Assembly (NCBI GenBank): GCA_016292095.1
Contig: JAEFAB010000015.1
Location: forward strand, 61,475 to 125,474
Length of the DNA: 64,000 nucleotides
Direction: 5' to 3'
Origin: Eubacterium sp.
Lineage (GTDB): Bacteria; Bacillota; Clostridia; Lachnospirales; Lachnospiraceae
Below are positions 28,163-37,251 of this stretch, in pieces; positions within the stretch are counted from its first letter, which is position 1, and each line of letters starts with the position of its first letter. The translations under genes and the position numbers were made by a program. A model generated the notes under the pieces. The model did no database searches. It was not told the origin of the DNA and saw only the letters and a list, made by a program, of their open reading frames with translations.

Positions 28163-29164
28163 ATGGATATCGATTTTGTCATTCTCTGGGTAGATGGAAA
28201 TGACCCGGAATGGTTGGAAGAAAAAAGAAAATATCAGGGAAAAACAGAAAACGAAAACACCTCGGATAATCGTTATCGAGATTGGGGAATTCTTCCCTAT
28301 TGGTTTAGAGCAGTGGAGAAATTTACTCCTTGGGTACGGAAAATTCATTTTGTTACCTGGGGACATGTGCCGGCATTTTTAAATTTGGAGCATCCGAAGA
28401 TTAATATTGTTCGACACGAGGATTTTATTCCAAAAGAATACTTGCCGACTTTTAGTTCTCATGCAATTGAAATGAATATTCATAGAATTCCTGATTTAGC
28501 AGAACATTTTGTCTATTTTAATGATGATATGTTTATGTTACAGGAATTCAAAGAGGAGGACTTCTTTAAAGATGGGCTTCCTTGTACTTATGGTGGAGAA
28601 GTTCCGATTGCATTAATTGGAAATATTGGAACTTGGCAGCATGCAGCAGTAAATGATTTAGGAATTGTGAATGCACATTTTCCTAAAAGAGAAGCTGTAA
28701 AAAAATACGGTAAAAAATATCGGGATAAGAGCTACCGTTGGAAAGACAATGTAAGAACATTGTTGTTAGAAAAATTCCAACCGGATTATTTTACAGGGTT
28801 TAAAAATATTCATGCCCCTGCAGCATATCTGAAAAGCACATTTCAGGAAGTATGGGAAGCTGAACCGGAAAAATTGGATTCAACTTGTCGGGACCGATTC
28901 AGAACAAGTGATAACGTAAATCAGTGGGTTGTTCTGTGGTGGCAGATTGCCAGCGGACAGTTCAGCCCAGCGGTAATTGATAATTTAGTAGGTTCCGTTA
29001 CAGAAGAATCAGTCGATGAATTTTGTGATGTGATAGAGAATCAGAAACATCAGTATATTTGTCTGAATGATCCGGAGGATCAGATTGATTTTGAACAACT
29101 TTCCCAAAGGATTTGTTCAGCATTTGAAGCAATCCTTTCGGCGAAGAGTGAATTTGAAAAGTAA
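28163..29164 (+). CDS. Stealth family hexose-phosphate transferase
   Basis: 333 residues. Conserved region 1 is 'IDFVILWVDGNDPEWLEE' at the N-terminus. Region 2 runs through 'RHEDFIPKEYLPTFSSHAIE' and 'FVYFNDDMFM' (around 90-130). Later parts contain 'FKNIHAPAAYLKSTF' and a final acidic/aromatic stretch like regions 3 and 4. Stealth enzymes transfer sugar-1-phosphate from a nucleotide sugar, giving phosphodiester bonds in capsules; the eukaryotic relative is the GlcNAc-1-phosphotransferase. This strongly suggests a phosphodiester link in the polymer or its side chain. GGGAG lies just before the ATG. Confidence 0.9.
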   Translation: MDIDFVILWVDGNDPEWLEEKRKYQGKTENENTSDNRYRDWGILPYWFRAVEKFTPWVRKIHFVTWGHVPAFLNLEHPKINIVRHEDFIPKEYLPTFSSHAIEMNIHRIPDLAEHFVYFNDDMFMLQEFKEEDFFKDGLPCTYGGEVPIALIGNIGTWQHAAVNDLGIVNAHFPKREAVKKYGKKYRDKSYRWKDNVRTLLLEKFQPDYFTGFKNIHAPAAYLKSTFQEVWEAEPEKLDSTCRDRFRTSDNVNQWVVLWWQIASGQFSPAVIDNLVGSVTEESVDEFCDVIENQKHQYICLNDPEDQIDFEQLSQRICSAFEAILSAKSEFEK

Positions 29165-29204
29165 GGCTATCGATTAGAGTGAAAGGATTTGTCAATACTG
29201 TAAA

Positions 29205-30371
29205 ATGAAGAAAAAAATAATATTTGTCACAAAGGCGTTGTGGATTGGTGGCATTGAAACTGCATTGGTAAATTTGTTAAGTCATTTTAACTATGAAAAA
29301 TATGATGTAACCTTATTAGTGTTACGTGCAGAACTGGATATGTTAGAGCAGATTCATCCAAGATGTCGTGTGATTATTGCAGACCGGGACAAGGTACATT
29401 CTTTCAAACAAGAATACAAATATAAGAAATTGTATCATTTGACGGAAACTACTGAAAATCCATCAAAATTACACCGTATAATGATGTGGTCTGTGCCGGC
29501 AATCAAATGGATAGAAAACAGATTATATATTCGATATATTCGAAAAATGATGAAACAGGAGTACTTTGATACTGCTGTTATTTATAGTGATGTGGTAGCT
29601 GAAACTGCTATTAGAGCAATTAATGCAGAAAAGTACCTAATGTACTATCATCATGGTGCTATGAGGCATGTTTACCATGACCGAATCGGATACAAGAAAT
29701 GTGAAAAGATTATCGCTGTATCTTCCAACCAGGCAGAAGCGTTGAAGGAATTTGTTCCACAGGCAAAAGACAAAATAATTACTATTCATAATTTGACTGA
29801 TGTGGAAGGAATTCGAAAAAAAGCAGAAGAACCGATTGCAGAGCAGTTTGACCATGACAAGTTTAACATTGTCTCAGTGGGAAGAGTTTCGCACGAAAAA
29901 GGAATGGACCTTGCTGTAAAAACATGTGCTAAGCTAGTGGAAGATGGATATCAAGATATTCAATGGTGGATTATAGGCGATGGCCCTGCGATGGATGAAG
30001 TGAGAAGAACTGTTGAAAATACAAAAACCCAGCAATATGTAAAAATGTTAGGGATGAAGGAGAATCCATATCCGTACATCAAACAGGCTGATTTGTATGT
30101 CCAGCCGAGTCGATTCGAATCTTTTGGTTTGACAATTAGTGAAGCATTGATTTTGGAAAAAAATGTTATCTCGACAGATACGATGGGGGCGAGAGAGATA
30201 AAATCAAATAATCAAATAAATATACGATGTGTCAGTGAAAAAGAACAAATGAAACAGGCAATTGAAGAAGAGATTAAACAATCAAAGAGTCGAAAAGAAT
30301 TTATACATTCGCAGGAAGTATGGCAGAAAGAAAATGAAAAAATGCTAGATGCGTTTGAAAAAGTACTATAA
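29205..30371 (+). CDS. Glycosyltransferase family 4
   Basis: 388 residues. 'VTKALWIGGIETALVNLLSH' opens the acceptor domain, and 'VQPSRFESFGLTISEALIL' supplies the Glu pair of the donor domain. 'SVGRVSHEKGMDLAV' is the usual GT4 link strand. A AAAGGA sequence lies rather far (about 18 bases) from the ATG, so initiation may be weak. It lies between the Stealth and a GT2 gene and continues the operon. Confidence 0.86.
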   Translation: MKKKIIFVTKALWIGGIETALVNLLSHFNYEKYDVTLLVLRAELDMLEQIHPRCRVIIADRDKVHSFKQEYKYKKLYHLTETTENPSKLHRIMMWSVPAIKWIENRLYIRYIRKMMKQEYFDTAVIYSDVVAETAIRAINAEKYLMYYHHGAMRHVYHDRIGYKKCEKIIAVSSNQAEALKEFVPQAKDKIITIHNLTDVEGIRKKAEEPIAEQFDHDKFNIVSVGRVSHEKGMDLAVKTCAKLVEDGYQDIQWWIIGDGPAMDEVRRTVENTKTQQYVKMLGMKENPYPYIKQADLYVQPSRFESFGLTISEALILEKNVISTDTMGAREIKSNNQINIRCVSEKEQMKQAIEEEIKQSKSRKEFIHSQEVWQKENEKMLDAFEKVL

Positions 30372-30380
30372 GGGGGGCAT

Positions 30381-31328
30381 ATGCTAGAACCTAAAATATC
30401 TATTATTGTTCCAATATATAATGTCGAAAAATATCTAGAAAAATGTATCCAATCTATATTAAATCAAACATTTAACGACTTCGAATTGATACTTGTTGAT
30501 GATGGGTCGCCAGATGGCTGTGCAGATATCTGTGATAAATATCAAGCGGTTGACACGAGAGTTCAAGTGATTCATAAAAAAAATGGAGGTCTTTCTGATG
30601 CAAGGAATGCAGGACTTGAGTTGGCTAGAGGTGATTATATAGGATTTGTAGATAGTGATGATTTTATTGCAGAAAATATGTATGAATTATTATATGAAAA
30701 TATTCAGAATAGTCATGCAGATATTGCAATATGCAACTATACTCGGGTTGATGAGCAAGATAATTTGATTGATAAGAAAGATGCTTATTATATTCCTGAC
30801 TATAGGTGCTATGAACAAGAAGAGTTTGTTGAAGAAATGGTTCAAGAATATGGAGGATATTTTGTTGTAACCGTAAACAAATTATATAAAAAAGAAATCT
30901 TTGAAAATTTAAGGTTTCCTATTGGAAAGCAACATGAGGACGAATTTTTAATTCATCGAATTATTGGTAAATGTCACAAGATTGTGTGCATTAAAGAAGT
31001 ATTATATTTTTATCTTCAAAGGGAAGGTAGTATCATGAACAAAAAAAGCAGTCTGGGATATATGAACTTTGGAGAAGCTTTAATTGATCGCTATCACTAT
31101 ACAAAAGAAAAGGGGTATGTTTCATGGAAAGAACATACTGTCATAAGATTATCATATGAACTAGAGCGTTGGAGAAAAGAGGCCAACGAAAATCTAGAAA
31201 TAAAGAAGTATTATAATAGTTTAAGGAAAAAAGCTCGTTTTCTGATTTTTGAAAAAGCATCATGGAAAGGGACTAGTTTAAAAGGACAGTTGTATCACAA
31301 AATCGAGTTGTTATTTCCAAAGAGATAA
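30381..31328 (+). CDS. Glycosyltransferase family 2 (EpsJ-like)
   Basis: 315 residues. 'ISIIVPIYNVEKYLEKCIQS' (6-25), 'VDDGSPDGC' (39-47), 'KKNGGLSDARNAGL' (66-79) and 'FVDSDDFI' (89-96) are textbook GT2 motifs for EpsJ/WaaV-like enzymes. AGGGGGG lies upstream of the ATG. It is closely similar in its motifs to the GT2 at 36143. It ends the first long transcription segment; a new promoter is visible 20 bases further on. Confidence 0.87.
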   Translation: MLEPKISIIVPIYNVEKYLEKCIQSILNQTFNDFELILVDDGSPDGCADICDKYQAVDTRVQVIHKKNGGLSDARNAGLELARGDYIGFVDSDDFIAENMYELLYENIQNSHADIAICNYTRVDEQDNLIDKKDAYYIPDYRCYEQEEFVEEMVQEYGGYFVVTVNKLYKKEIFENLRFPIGKQHEDEFLIHRIIGKCHKIVCIKEVLYFYLQREGSIMNKKSSLGYMNFGEALIDRYHYTKEKGYVSWKEHTVIRLSYELERWRKEANENLEIKKYYNSLRKKARFLIFEKASWKGTSLKGQLYHKIELLFPKR

Positions 31329-31347
31329 ATTGCATTGAGTAGAAGTG

Positions 31348-31376
31348 TTTATAGTTGAAAGTCAATATGATATAAT
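31348..31376 (+). promoter_or_regulatory. Extended -10 promoter ahead of the ABC exporter
   Basis: TGATATAAT (TATAAT 31371-31376) with a poor -35 (TTTATA, 31348-31353) at 17 bases. It is placed to give the exporter genes independent transcription. Confidence 0.5.
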
Positions 31377-31422
31377 TTCTAGGATAATGGCATAAAAAAA
31401 GGCATGAAAGGAAAAAAGGAAA

Positions 31423-32292
31423 ATGAATAATGAAAATGTGATTGGAAAACAATCTTCGCATCACATACATATTTCATCTAAACATAAATTATTTGATTTG
31501 AAATTAAAAGAAGTGTTTAGATATAGAGATTTGATTTGGTTATTTACCAAGAGATCTTTTGTAGTGAAATATAAGCAGACCATTCTTGGACCTGCATGGA
31601 TTTTTTTAAATCCATTTATTACAAGTATTATTTATACAATTGTATTCGGTGGAGTAGCAGGGATTGGAACTGAAGGTGTTCCGAAAATCCTGTTTTATTT
31701 ATGTAGTAATGCTATGTGGATATTCTTTTCTACTAGTGTCACACAAAATGCAAGTGCTTTTACAGCGAATGCAAATGTTTTTGGAAAAGTTTATTTTCCA
31801 CGATTAACGACACCATTATCAAATGTTTTATCTGCGGTCATTCAATTTGGTGTGCAAATGACTATGGTTATAGTATTCTTAATTTTTTATCTGATTAAAG
31901 GTGAAGTGCATCCTAATTGGTGGGCGTGGTTATTAATTCCGATAATATTAATCCACTTAGGCTTGTTAGGACTTGGAGTAGGAATTATTGTTTCTAGTTT
32001 GACTACAAAATACAGAGATTTGGCTATATTAGTTGGGTTTGGAGTTCAATTATGGATGTATGGAACGCCAATAGTATACCCACTTTCCCAATTAGGCGAT
32101 GGAATACTTAGGAAACTAATGTTAATCAATCCAGTAAGTGCTCCGGTAGAGGTGTTCAGATATGCTGTTTTGGGACAGGGAACTATTGAACCTCTTTATT
32201 TGGGTATATCAGGGATTGTGACAATTGTAATTGCAGTGTTTGGAATTATTATTTTTAACAAAGTTGAAAGAACATTTATGGATACGGTATAG
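31423..32292 (+). CDS. wzm: Polysaccharide ABC exporter permease (Wzm/TagG type)
   Basis: 289 residues with six membrane segments after a ~45-residue hydrophilic N-terminus. 'YRDLIWLFTKRSFVVKYKQTILGPAWIFLNP' style sequence (residues ~31-61) is the amphipathic start typical of Wzm/TagG permeases; 'LTTKYRDLAILVGFGVQLWMYGTPIVYPL' style sequence near 190-220 is the other family mark. It should form the channel half of an exporter for a lipid-linked polysaccharide. It pairs with the ATPase 14 bases downstream. GGAAAAAAGGAAA precedes the ATG. Confidence 0.9.
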   Translation: MNNENVIGKQSSHHIHISSKHKLFDLKLKEVFRYRDLIWLFTKRSFVVKYKQTILGPAWIFLNPFITSIIYTIVFGGVAGIGTEGVPKILFYLCSNAMWIFFSTSVTQNASAFTANANVFGKVYFPRLTTPLSNVLSAVIQFGVQMTMVIVFLIFYLIKGEVHPNWWAWLLIPIILIHLGLLGLGVGIIVSSLTTKYRDLAILVGFGVQLWMYGTPIVYPLSQLGDGILRKLMLINPVSAPVEVFRYAVLGQGTIEPLYLGISGIVTIVIAVFGIIIFNKVERTFMDTV

Positions 32293-32306
32293 GAGAGAAT
32301 TTAGAT

Positions 32307-33614
32307 ATGGAAAACCAAAACAAAGATATGGATGTTATGATTCAAATATCTAATGTGAAAAAGAGATATCGATTAGGTCAGATTGGAGGAGGAAGTCTTC
32401 AAGCTGATCTTCAAAGTTGGTGGGCACGGATTCGCGGAAAAGAGGATCCAAATACAAAAATAGGTGTGGATCAACGTAGTAATGGTGAAACATTTATGGC
32501 GTTAAATGGCATTGACTTAACGATTTATAAAGGAGAAGCTGTTGGTATTATCGGTGGTAATGGTGCCGGGAAAAGTACCCTTTTAAAACTTCTTTCTAGA
32601 GTTACTGCGCCCACAGAAGGTGAAATTGATATTTACGGACGAATTGCATCTATGTTAGAAGTAGGTACTGGATTTAGTCCAGAAATGACAGGGCGCGAAA
32701 ATGTTTATATGAATGGCGCAATCCTTGGGATGACTAAGGCCGAAATCGATGCAAAAATGGAAGACATTATTGAATTTTCGGAAGTTCGGGAATTTATTGA
32801 TACACCAGTAAAACGATATTCCAGTGGAATGTATGTTAAATTAGCTTTCTCTGTTGCCGCGCATCTTGACAGTGAGATTATGATTATGGATGAGGTCTTG
32901 GCTGTAGGAGACATGGCATTTCAGAAAAAATGTCTTGATAAGATGAGAGATGCCGCAAAGAAAGAAGGTAGAACAGTTCTTTACGTAAGCCATAATATGA
33001 ATACCATTAGACAGCTATGCGATAGATGTATTGTGCTGGATAAGGGTAAAGTTATATTTGAAGGGGACGTCGAAAAAGGCATTGAAACTTATTTAGGGAG
33101 TAAGGGAAATTCGGAAAGCTATATTGAACTTTCAGAGATAAGAAGAAGTCGGGAATTTGCAAACCTTCCACTAAAAATGATGTCTTTTCAAGCGGAAAAA
33201 AAAGATAATTCTATTTATAAAGTTGGTGATAAAATTAGAGCGACTATAAAATATAAATGCAAAGAAACAATCGAAAATGGTTATTTTAGAGTGATAATTA
33301 AAACAATCGAGGGAACACCTGTAACAATGTCGTCAAACGATGAACCTTTTAGAATAAGTTCAAATCAAGAAGAAATAATTAGTTTTGAAATTGATACTAC
33401 TAGATTAGTACCAGGACGATACTCAATAAGCCCAGTTTTTTATGTAATAAATAGTTTGGGAGGAAATAGTAGCCTTGATGGATTAAAGGAAATATATTGT
33501 TTTGAAATTGATACAGTTCCAGGATTCAATCATAATATGGTTTGGTTGAGAAAATATTGGGGAGACTATTACGCTGAGCCATTATTAATAGAGAAACATG
33601 AGAAATTATCATAA
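32307..33614 (+). CDS. wzt: Polysaccharide ABC exporter ATPase (Wzt) with C-terminal glycan-recognition domain
   Basis: 435 residues. Walker A GGNGAGKST is at 83-91, the ABC signature YSSGM at 171-175, Walker B IMIMDE at 191-196, and the switch His at 229. Residues ~268-435 form an extra beta-rich domain like Wzt-C, which in known systems binds a specific chemical end-group or pattern on the polymer before export. Together with the permease it should move a completed chain across the membrane. The extended length supports the substrate-selective subclass over the simple TagH type. AGGAGAG lies before the ATG. Confidence 0.9.
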   Translation: MENQNKDMDVMIQISNVKKRYRLGQIGGGSLQADLQSWWARIRGKEDPNTKIGVDQRSNGETFMALNGIDLTIYKGEAVGIIGGNGAGKSTLLKLLSRVTAPTEGEIDIYGRIASMLEVGTGFSPEMTGRENVYMNGAILGMTKAEIDAKMEDIIEFSEVREFIDTPVKRYSSGMYVKLAFSVAAHLDSEIMIMDEVLAVGDMAFQKKCLDKMRDAAKKEGRTVLYVSHNMNTIRQLCDRCIVLDKGKVIFEGDVEKGIETYLGSKGNSESYIELSEIRRSREFANLPLKMMSFQAEKKDNSIYKVGDKIRATIKYKCKETIENGYFRVIIKTIEGTPVTMSSNDEPFRISSNQEEIISFEIDTTRLVPGRYSISPVFYVINSLGGNSSLDGLKEIYCFEIDTVPGFNHNMVWLRKYWGDYYAEPLLIEKHEKLS

Positions 33615-33742
33615 GTAATTTTATGCTACTTTACTGCGTGTTTTCTAAAACAATAAGAATTTTGTGAGAAATCATACATAAATGTAAAAGAAACATAGAA
33701 AGGAAATATGGTATTTTACTAAAATATCAAGCAAGAATAAGT

Positions 33743-34846
33743 ATGGATACGATAAAAAGATTTTTTGATTGTTATGTACCAACTGAAACATGTAATTTGC
33801 GGTGTCATTATTGTTATATAACACAAAAAAGAAAATTTAATAACAAATTAGCATCTTTTTCACATTCAAAAGAAGAAATAAGAGCTGCCTTATCAAAAGA
33901 AAGGTTGGGTGGAACTTGTCTTATTAATTTATGTGCTGGTGGAGAAACTTTATTGTCAGGTGAGGTACTTGGGGTAGTATATGAGCTTCTTGAAGAAGGA
34001 CATTTTGTAATGATAGTTACAAATGGAACATTGACAAATAGGTTTGAAGAAATGTCGGAATGGCCAGAACATCTGTTGAAACGATTATTCTTAAAAATAT
34101 CTTTTCATTATTTAGAATTAAAAAGATTAAATATGCTAGAAAAATATGCGCATAATGTTAAAATGATTAGAAAAAAAGGAATATCATTTTCTATTGAGGC
34201 TACACCGTCCGATGAATTGGAACCATTTATTGATGAAATGAAGCAGTTTTGTATGCAGAATTTTGGGGGACTGTGTCATATTACCATTGCCAGAGATGAA
34301 AGGACAAGTGGAATAGAAATTCTTAGTGAGCATAGTTTTGAGGAGTATAAAAAAATCTGGGGAGTCTTTGACTCGGTAATGTTTGATTTTAAGTCAAAAA
34401 TATTCTATCAAAAACGTAATGAATTTTGTTATGCAGGAGATTGGAGTGCATTTATAAATCTTGAAACAGGAAGTTTGCGACAGTGTTATTGTGGAAAAGA
34501 GTTGGGTAACATATATGACATTTCGAAACCATTAGAATTTGAGGCGATAGGATATGATTGCATAATGCCACATTGTTATAATGGACATGCCTTTTTAGCA
34601 ATAGGTGATATTCCGGAACTTGACACTCCACCTTTTTCAGAAATGCGAAACAGAATCTGTAGCGATGGGACTGAATGGCTCTCTCATGAGATGAAAGAAT
34701 TTATGAGCCATAAGTTAATTGAGAATAATGAAGAATACAGTGTTTTGAAAAAAAAGAGAATAAAAGTTAGATTTAAAACTGTTAAAGCATATAGAAAGAT
34801 TAGAAGAACAATGGGGAAGATAAAGCGAAAGATTAAGAAAGCATAA
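33743..34846 (+). CDS. Radical SAM protein with SPASM-like cysteines, in glycan locus
   Basis: 367 residues. Cys17, Cys21 and Cys24 in 'TCNLRCHYC' form the CxxxCxxC site for the 4Fe-4S cluster that cleaves S-adenosylmethionine. 'CAGGETLL' is the family's GGE glycine-rich motif and 'VTNGTL' follows as expected. The second half has further cysteines near 'FCYAGDW', 'LRQCYCGKELG' and 'MPHCYNGH', in a pattern like an auxiliary-cluster (SPASM/twitch) domain. The last ~40 residues are strongly basic. The substrate is unknown; no RiPP precursor-like small gene was found beside it, so a glycan or sugar-linked target is possible. No good ribosome site precedes 33743; a four-codon frame (33708-33722) has a better one. 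Confidence 0.8.
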   Translation: MDTIKRFFDCYVPTETCNLRCHYCYITQKRKFNNKLASFSHSKEEIRAALSKERLGGTCLINLCAGGETLLSGEVLGVVYELLEEGHFVMIVTNGTLTNRFEEMSEWPEHLLKRLFLKISFHYLELKRLNMLEKYAHNVKMIRKKGISFSIEATPSDELEPFIDEMKQFCMQNFGGLCHITIARDERTSGIEILSEHSFEEYKKIWGVFDSVMFDFKSKIFYQKRNEFCYAGDWSAFINLETGSLRQCYCGKELGNIYDISKPLEFEAIGYDCIMPHCYNGHAFLAIGDIPELDTPPFSEMRNRICSDGTEWLSHEMKEFMSHKLIENNEEYSVLKKKRIKVRFKTVKAYRKIRRTMGKIKRKIKKA

Positions 34847-35018
34847 AGCAATAATTTCATTTTAATGGTTATAATTGTTTTAACTTTATGTGGCAGAATA
34901 GCTCAAGTAGATAGTCTTGAATAATAGCAAAAACAAATAAAAAATATAATGGTAGATACATGCGTTTCGCCATTAATGATACTGAAATTGCTGAAAAATG
35001 CAATTGAATGAGGTGCAT
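34847..35018. other. 172-base intergenic spacer without recognised gene
   Basis: Contains a TATAAT (34945-34950) without a convincing -35 at normal spacing, and short open stretches ending before 35019 that I cannot assign. It may hold a weak promoter for the pyruvyltransferase gene. No hairpin terminator is seen. Confidence 0.4.
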
Positions 35019-36125
35019 ATGATTAAAAAAGATAACATTAGAAAAATGTTGTATTCTAACAAACTTACGAAAAACGTCATGTTATATAGGTCATATTTGA
35101 TAAATGAAAAAGAAAAGAGACAAAACATTTATAATAATTGTTATCTTCCTTTAAAAAAGAAATTATCAGAGGACAAAAATTCAGTTTTGTTATTATTCAC
35201 ACCAGAATATCCTAATTTGGGAGATCATGTTATTACATTAGCTGAAAAGAAAATTTTGGATGACTTGAAGATTGGTTATATCGAAGTGACTCATTCACAA
35301 GTATGGAAATTATCTGAAATAAACAAAATAAATCTTTTTAATGGAAGAAATATAATAATAAATGGTGGAGGATTTTTGGGAACAATTTGGCCTAAAAGTG
35401 AGAATACGGTTAGGGAAATAATAAATAAATGTCCTGAGTCAAGAATAATTATTTTTCCACAGACGATATATTATGACAATACTGAATTGGGAAAGAAAGA
35501 GTTCAAAAAGGCTGTAAAAATATACAATAAAAAACATAATGTTCGAGTATTTGTAAGAGAACATATATCGTATGAACGGGTAAGTGGAAAAATTGAAAAT
35601 GTTATTCTTGTTCCAGATATAGTAATGTACTTAAACGAAACCAATTGGGAGATTAAAAGACAAGGATGCCTTTTGTTGTTAAGAGATGATATCGAAAAAA
35701 CATTACGGGAAGATGAAAAAAACAAAATACTTTATTTTGTTCAAAAGACATTTGGAAATGATGTAATTCAAAGCGATATGGTTTTAAAGAATAATTTTCC
35801 GGTAGAAAATCGTGATGTTGAAATTGAAAAGAAAATACATCAGCTTAAATCGTCGCAGTTAGTTATAACAGACAGATTGCATGGAATGATATTGGCAGCA
35901 ATTACGGGTACGCCATGTATTGTGATTGATAGTAAAAGCCCTAAGATGAAAGGATGCTATGAGTGGTTAAAACATTTAGATTATATCCAATTTTCTGAGT
36001 GTATAGATGATATTCAATCTAAATACGAACTGATTCCAAAAGAAAGACATTACTATGATAATATCGATATTATGAGTAAATTTACTGAGTTGAAAGAAGC
36101 TTTACTAGAAATGAAACAAATATAG
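35019..36125 (+). CDS. Polysaccharide pyruvyltransferase family protein
   Basis: Called from the ATG at 35019, with GAGG 5 bases upstream; an in-frame ATG at 34998 lacks a site. The 368-residue product has 'FTPEYPNLGDHVITLAEKK' near 60-80, 'IINGGGFLGTIWP' near 113-125 and 'ITDRLHGMILAAITGTPCIV' near 280-300, all marks of PF04230 enzymes such as CsaB and EpsO. They transfer pyruvate from phosphoenolpyruvate to a sugar, giving a ketal that adds negative charge. This fits a decoration step in the glycan. It is A+T-rich like the rest of the cassette. Confidence 0.83.
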   Translation: MIKKDNIRKMLYSNKLTKNVMLYRSYLINEKEKRQNIYNNCYLPLKKKLSEDKNSVLLLFTPEYPNLGDHVITLAEKKILDDLKIGYIEVTHSQVWKLSEINKINLFNGRNIIINGGGFLGTIWPKSENTVREIINKCPESRIIIFPQTIYYDNTELGKKEFKKAVKIYNKKHNVRVFVREHISYERVSGKIENVILVPDIVMYLNETNWEIKRQGCLLLLRDDIEKTLREDEKNKILYFVQKTFGNDVIQSDMVLKNNFPVENRDVEIEKKIHQLKSSQLVITDRLHGMILAAITGTPCIVIDSKSPKMKGCYEWLKHLDYIQFSECIDDIQSKYELIPKERHYYDNIDIMSKFTELKEALLEMKQI

Positions 36126-36142
36126 GTTAAAGGAGGATGTAT

Positions 36143-37225
36143 ATGCCAATAGTAAGTGTCATTATTCCAATTTACAACGTGGCAGATTATTTGGAAGAAT
36201 GTATATTATCTGTATGTAATCAAGAATATTCGAATATTGAAATTATATTGGTTGATGATGGTTCTTCAGATAAATCGCCAGATATTTGTGATGAGTGGAG
36301 CAAAAAGGATCCTAGAATTAAGGTGATACATAAAAAGAATGGGGGATTATCTGACGCGAGAAATGCGGGGTTAAACATCGCTGAAGGAGAGTATATTTTC
36401 TTTTTAGACGGAGATGATTATGTTAGCGAAAGGTTGCTATCCACAGTTGTACCATATCTTGATGAGGGGTATGACATCGTTGGTTTTCGATATAGTTCTT
36501 TTGGAGATGAAATTGTAGGAAGAGAATGTAATTATAAGAGTGGAGAACTGACTTTTTTCGAAGAAGAAGACGTTTTGCATTTTTTGAATTATGAGTTGCT
36601 CCAATATTCTTATGGATGGGAATCATGGAGCAGAATATTTAGTAAAAAAATTATAGATGAACATAATATCAGGTTTGCTGATAATAAAAAAATATTTGCA
36701 GAAGATATGTATTTTAGTCTTTGTTATTATGCGTGTTGTAAAAAGGTAATAAGTATTAGTGACGTGCTTTATTATTATCGAGTTAGAAGTGGTTCAATAA
36801 TGCAAACAAATACAGCAAGTAACTTTAATAAGATGGTTGAGCTATCCAAAGAAGTTTTCTCTTTTTATCAAACAAATCATTTTGAATTGTTATCTCAAAA
36901 AAGAGATATTCTTTTTTTCTTTATAATGAATAATGTTATAACCCGATTTATGGTGAAGAATGATTATGATGTGAAGAAATTGAGAAAAGAGCTTATTGAA
37001 GATGTTAAAGATTTTTCGTTTTTTAGAAGTAATATTCGAGGGTTAAAAAAATATAGCAAAGTATTACAGGATCTTTGGGGGAGTATCGAAGCAAAAAGAA
37101 TTCTTTTTTTATACGATTATTTGTGTGATAATCATTTTATTCTATTTACAATTAGATTTCGAGGAGAACAAATTATTCGTAAGGTTACTGAAGGTGTAAA
37201 AAGAGTACCACATATCTTTTTATAA
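36143..37225 (+). CDS. Glycosyltransferase family 2 (EpsJ-like)
   Basis: The ATG at 36143 is chosen because AAGGAGG (36130-36136) ends 6 bases before it; the ATG at 36137 directly abuts that site and is too close. The 360-residue protein has 'VSVIIPIYNVADYLEECI' (4-21), 'VDDGSSDKS' (37-45), 'KKNGGLSDARNAGL' (64-77) and 'FLDGDDYV' (87-94). Its motifs closely match those of the GT2 at 30381, pointing to a duplicated origin. The C-terminal ~100 residues are helical and basic. It is probably the last glycosyltransferase of the locus. Confidence 0.87.
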   Translation: MPIVSVIIPIYNVADYLEECILSVCNQEYSNIEIILVDDGSSDKSPDICDEWSKKDPRIKVIHKKNGGLSDARNAGLNIAEGEYIFFLDGDDYVSERLLSTVVPYLDEGYDIVGFRYSSFGDEIVGRECNYKSGELTFFEEEDVLHFLNYELLQYSYGWESWSRIFSKKIIDEHNIRFADNKKIFAEDMYFSLCYYACCKKVISISDVLYYYRVRSGSIMQTNTASNFNKMVELSKEVFSFYQTNHFELLSQKRDILFFFIMNNVITRFMVKNDYDVKKLRKELIEDVKDFSFFRSNIRGLKKYSKVLQDLWGSIEAKRILFLYDYLCDNHFILFTIRFRGEQIIRKVTEGVKRVPHIFL

Positions 37226-37251
37226 GAAGTTTATTAGTGGAGTAAATTATA

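Noticed and set aside
34889..34930. A tRNA-like stretch with a D-arm-like 'TAGCTCAAGTAGA'
   Set aside because: No acceptor stem, anticodon arm or T-arm can be paired around it.
34955..35012. Short open frames before the pyruvyltransferase that could be a gene remnant
   Set aside because: Fewer than 25 codons in either frame, with no recognisable family and no ribosome site.
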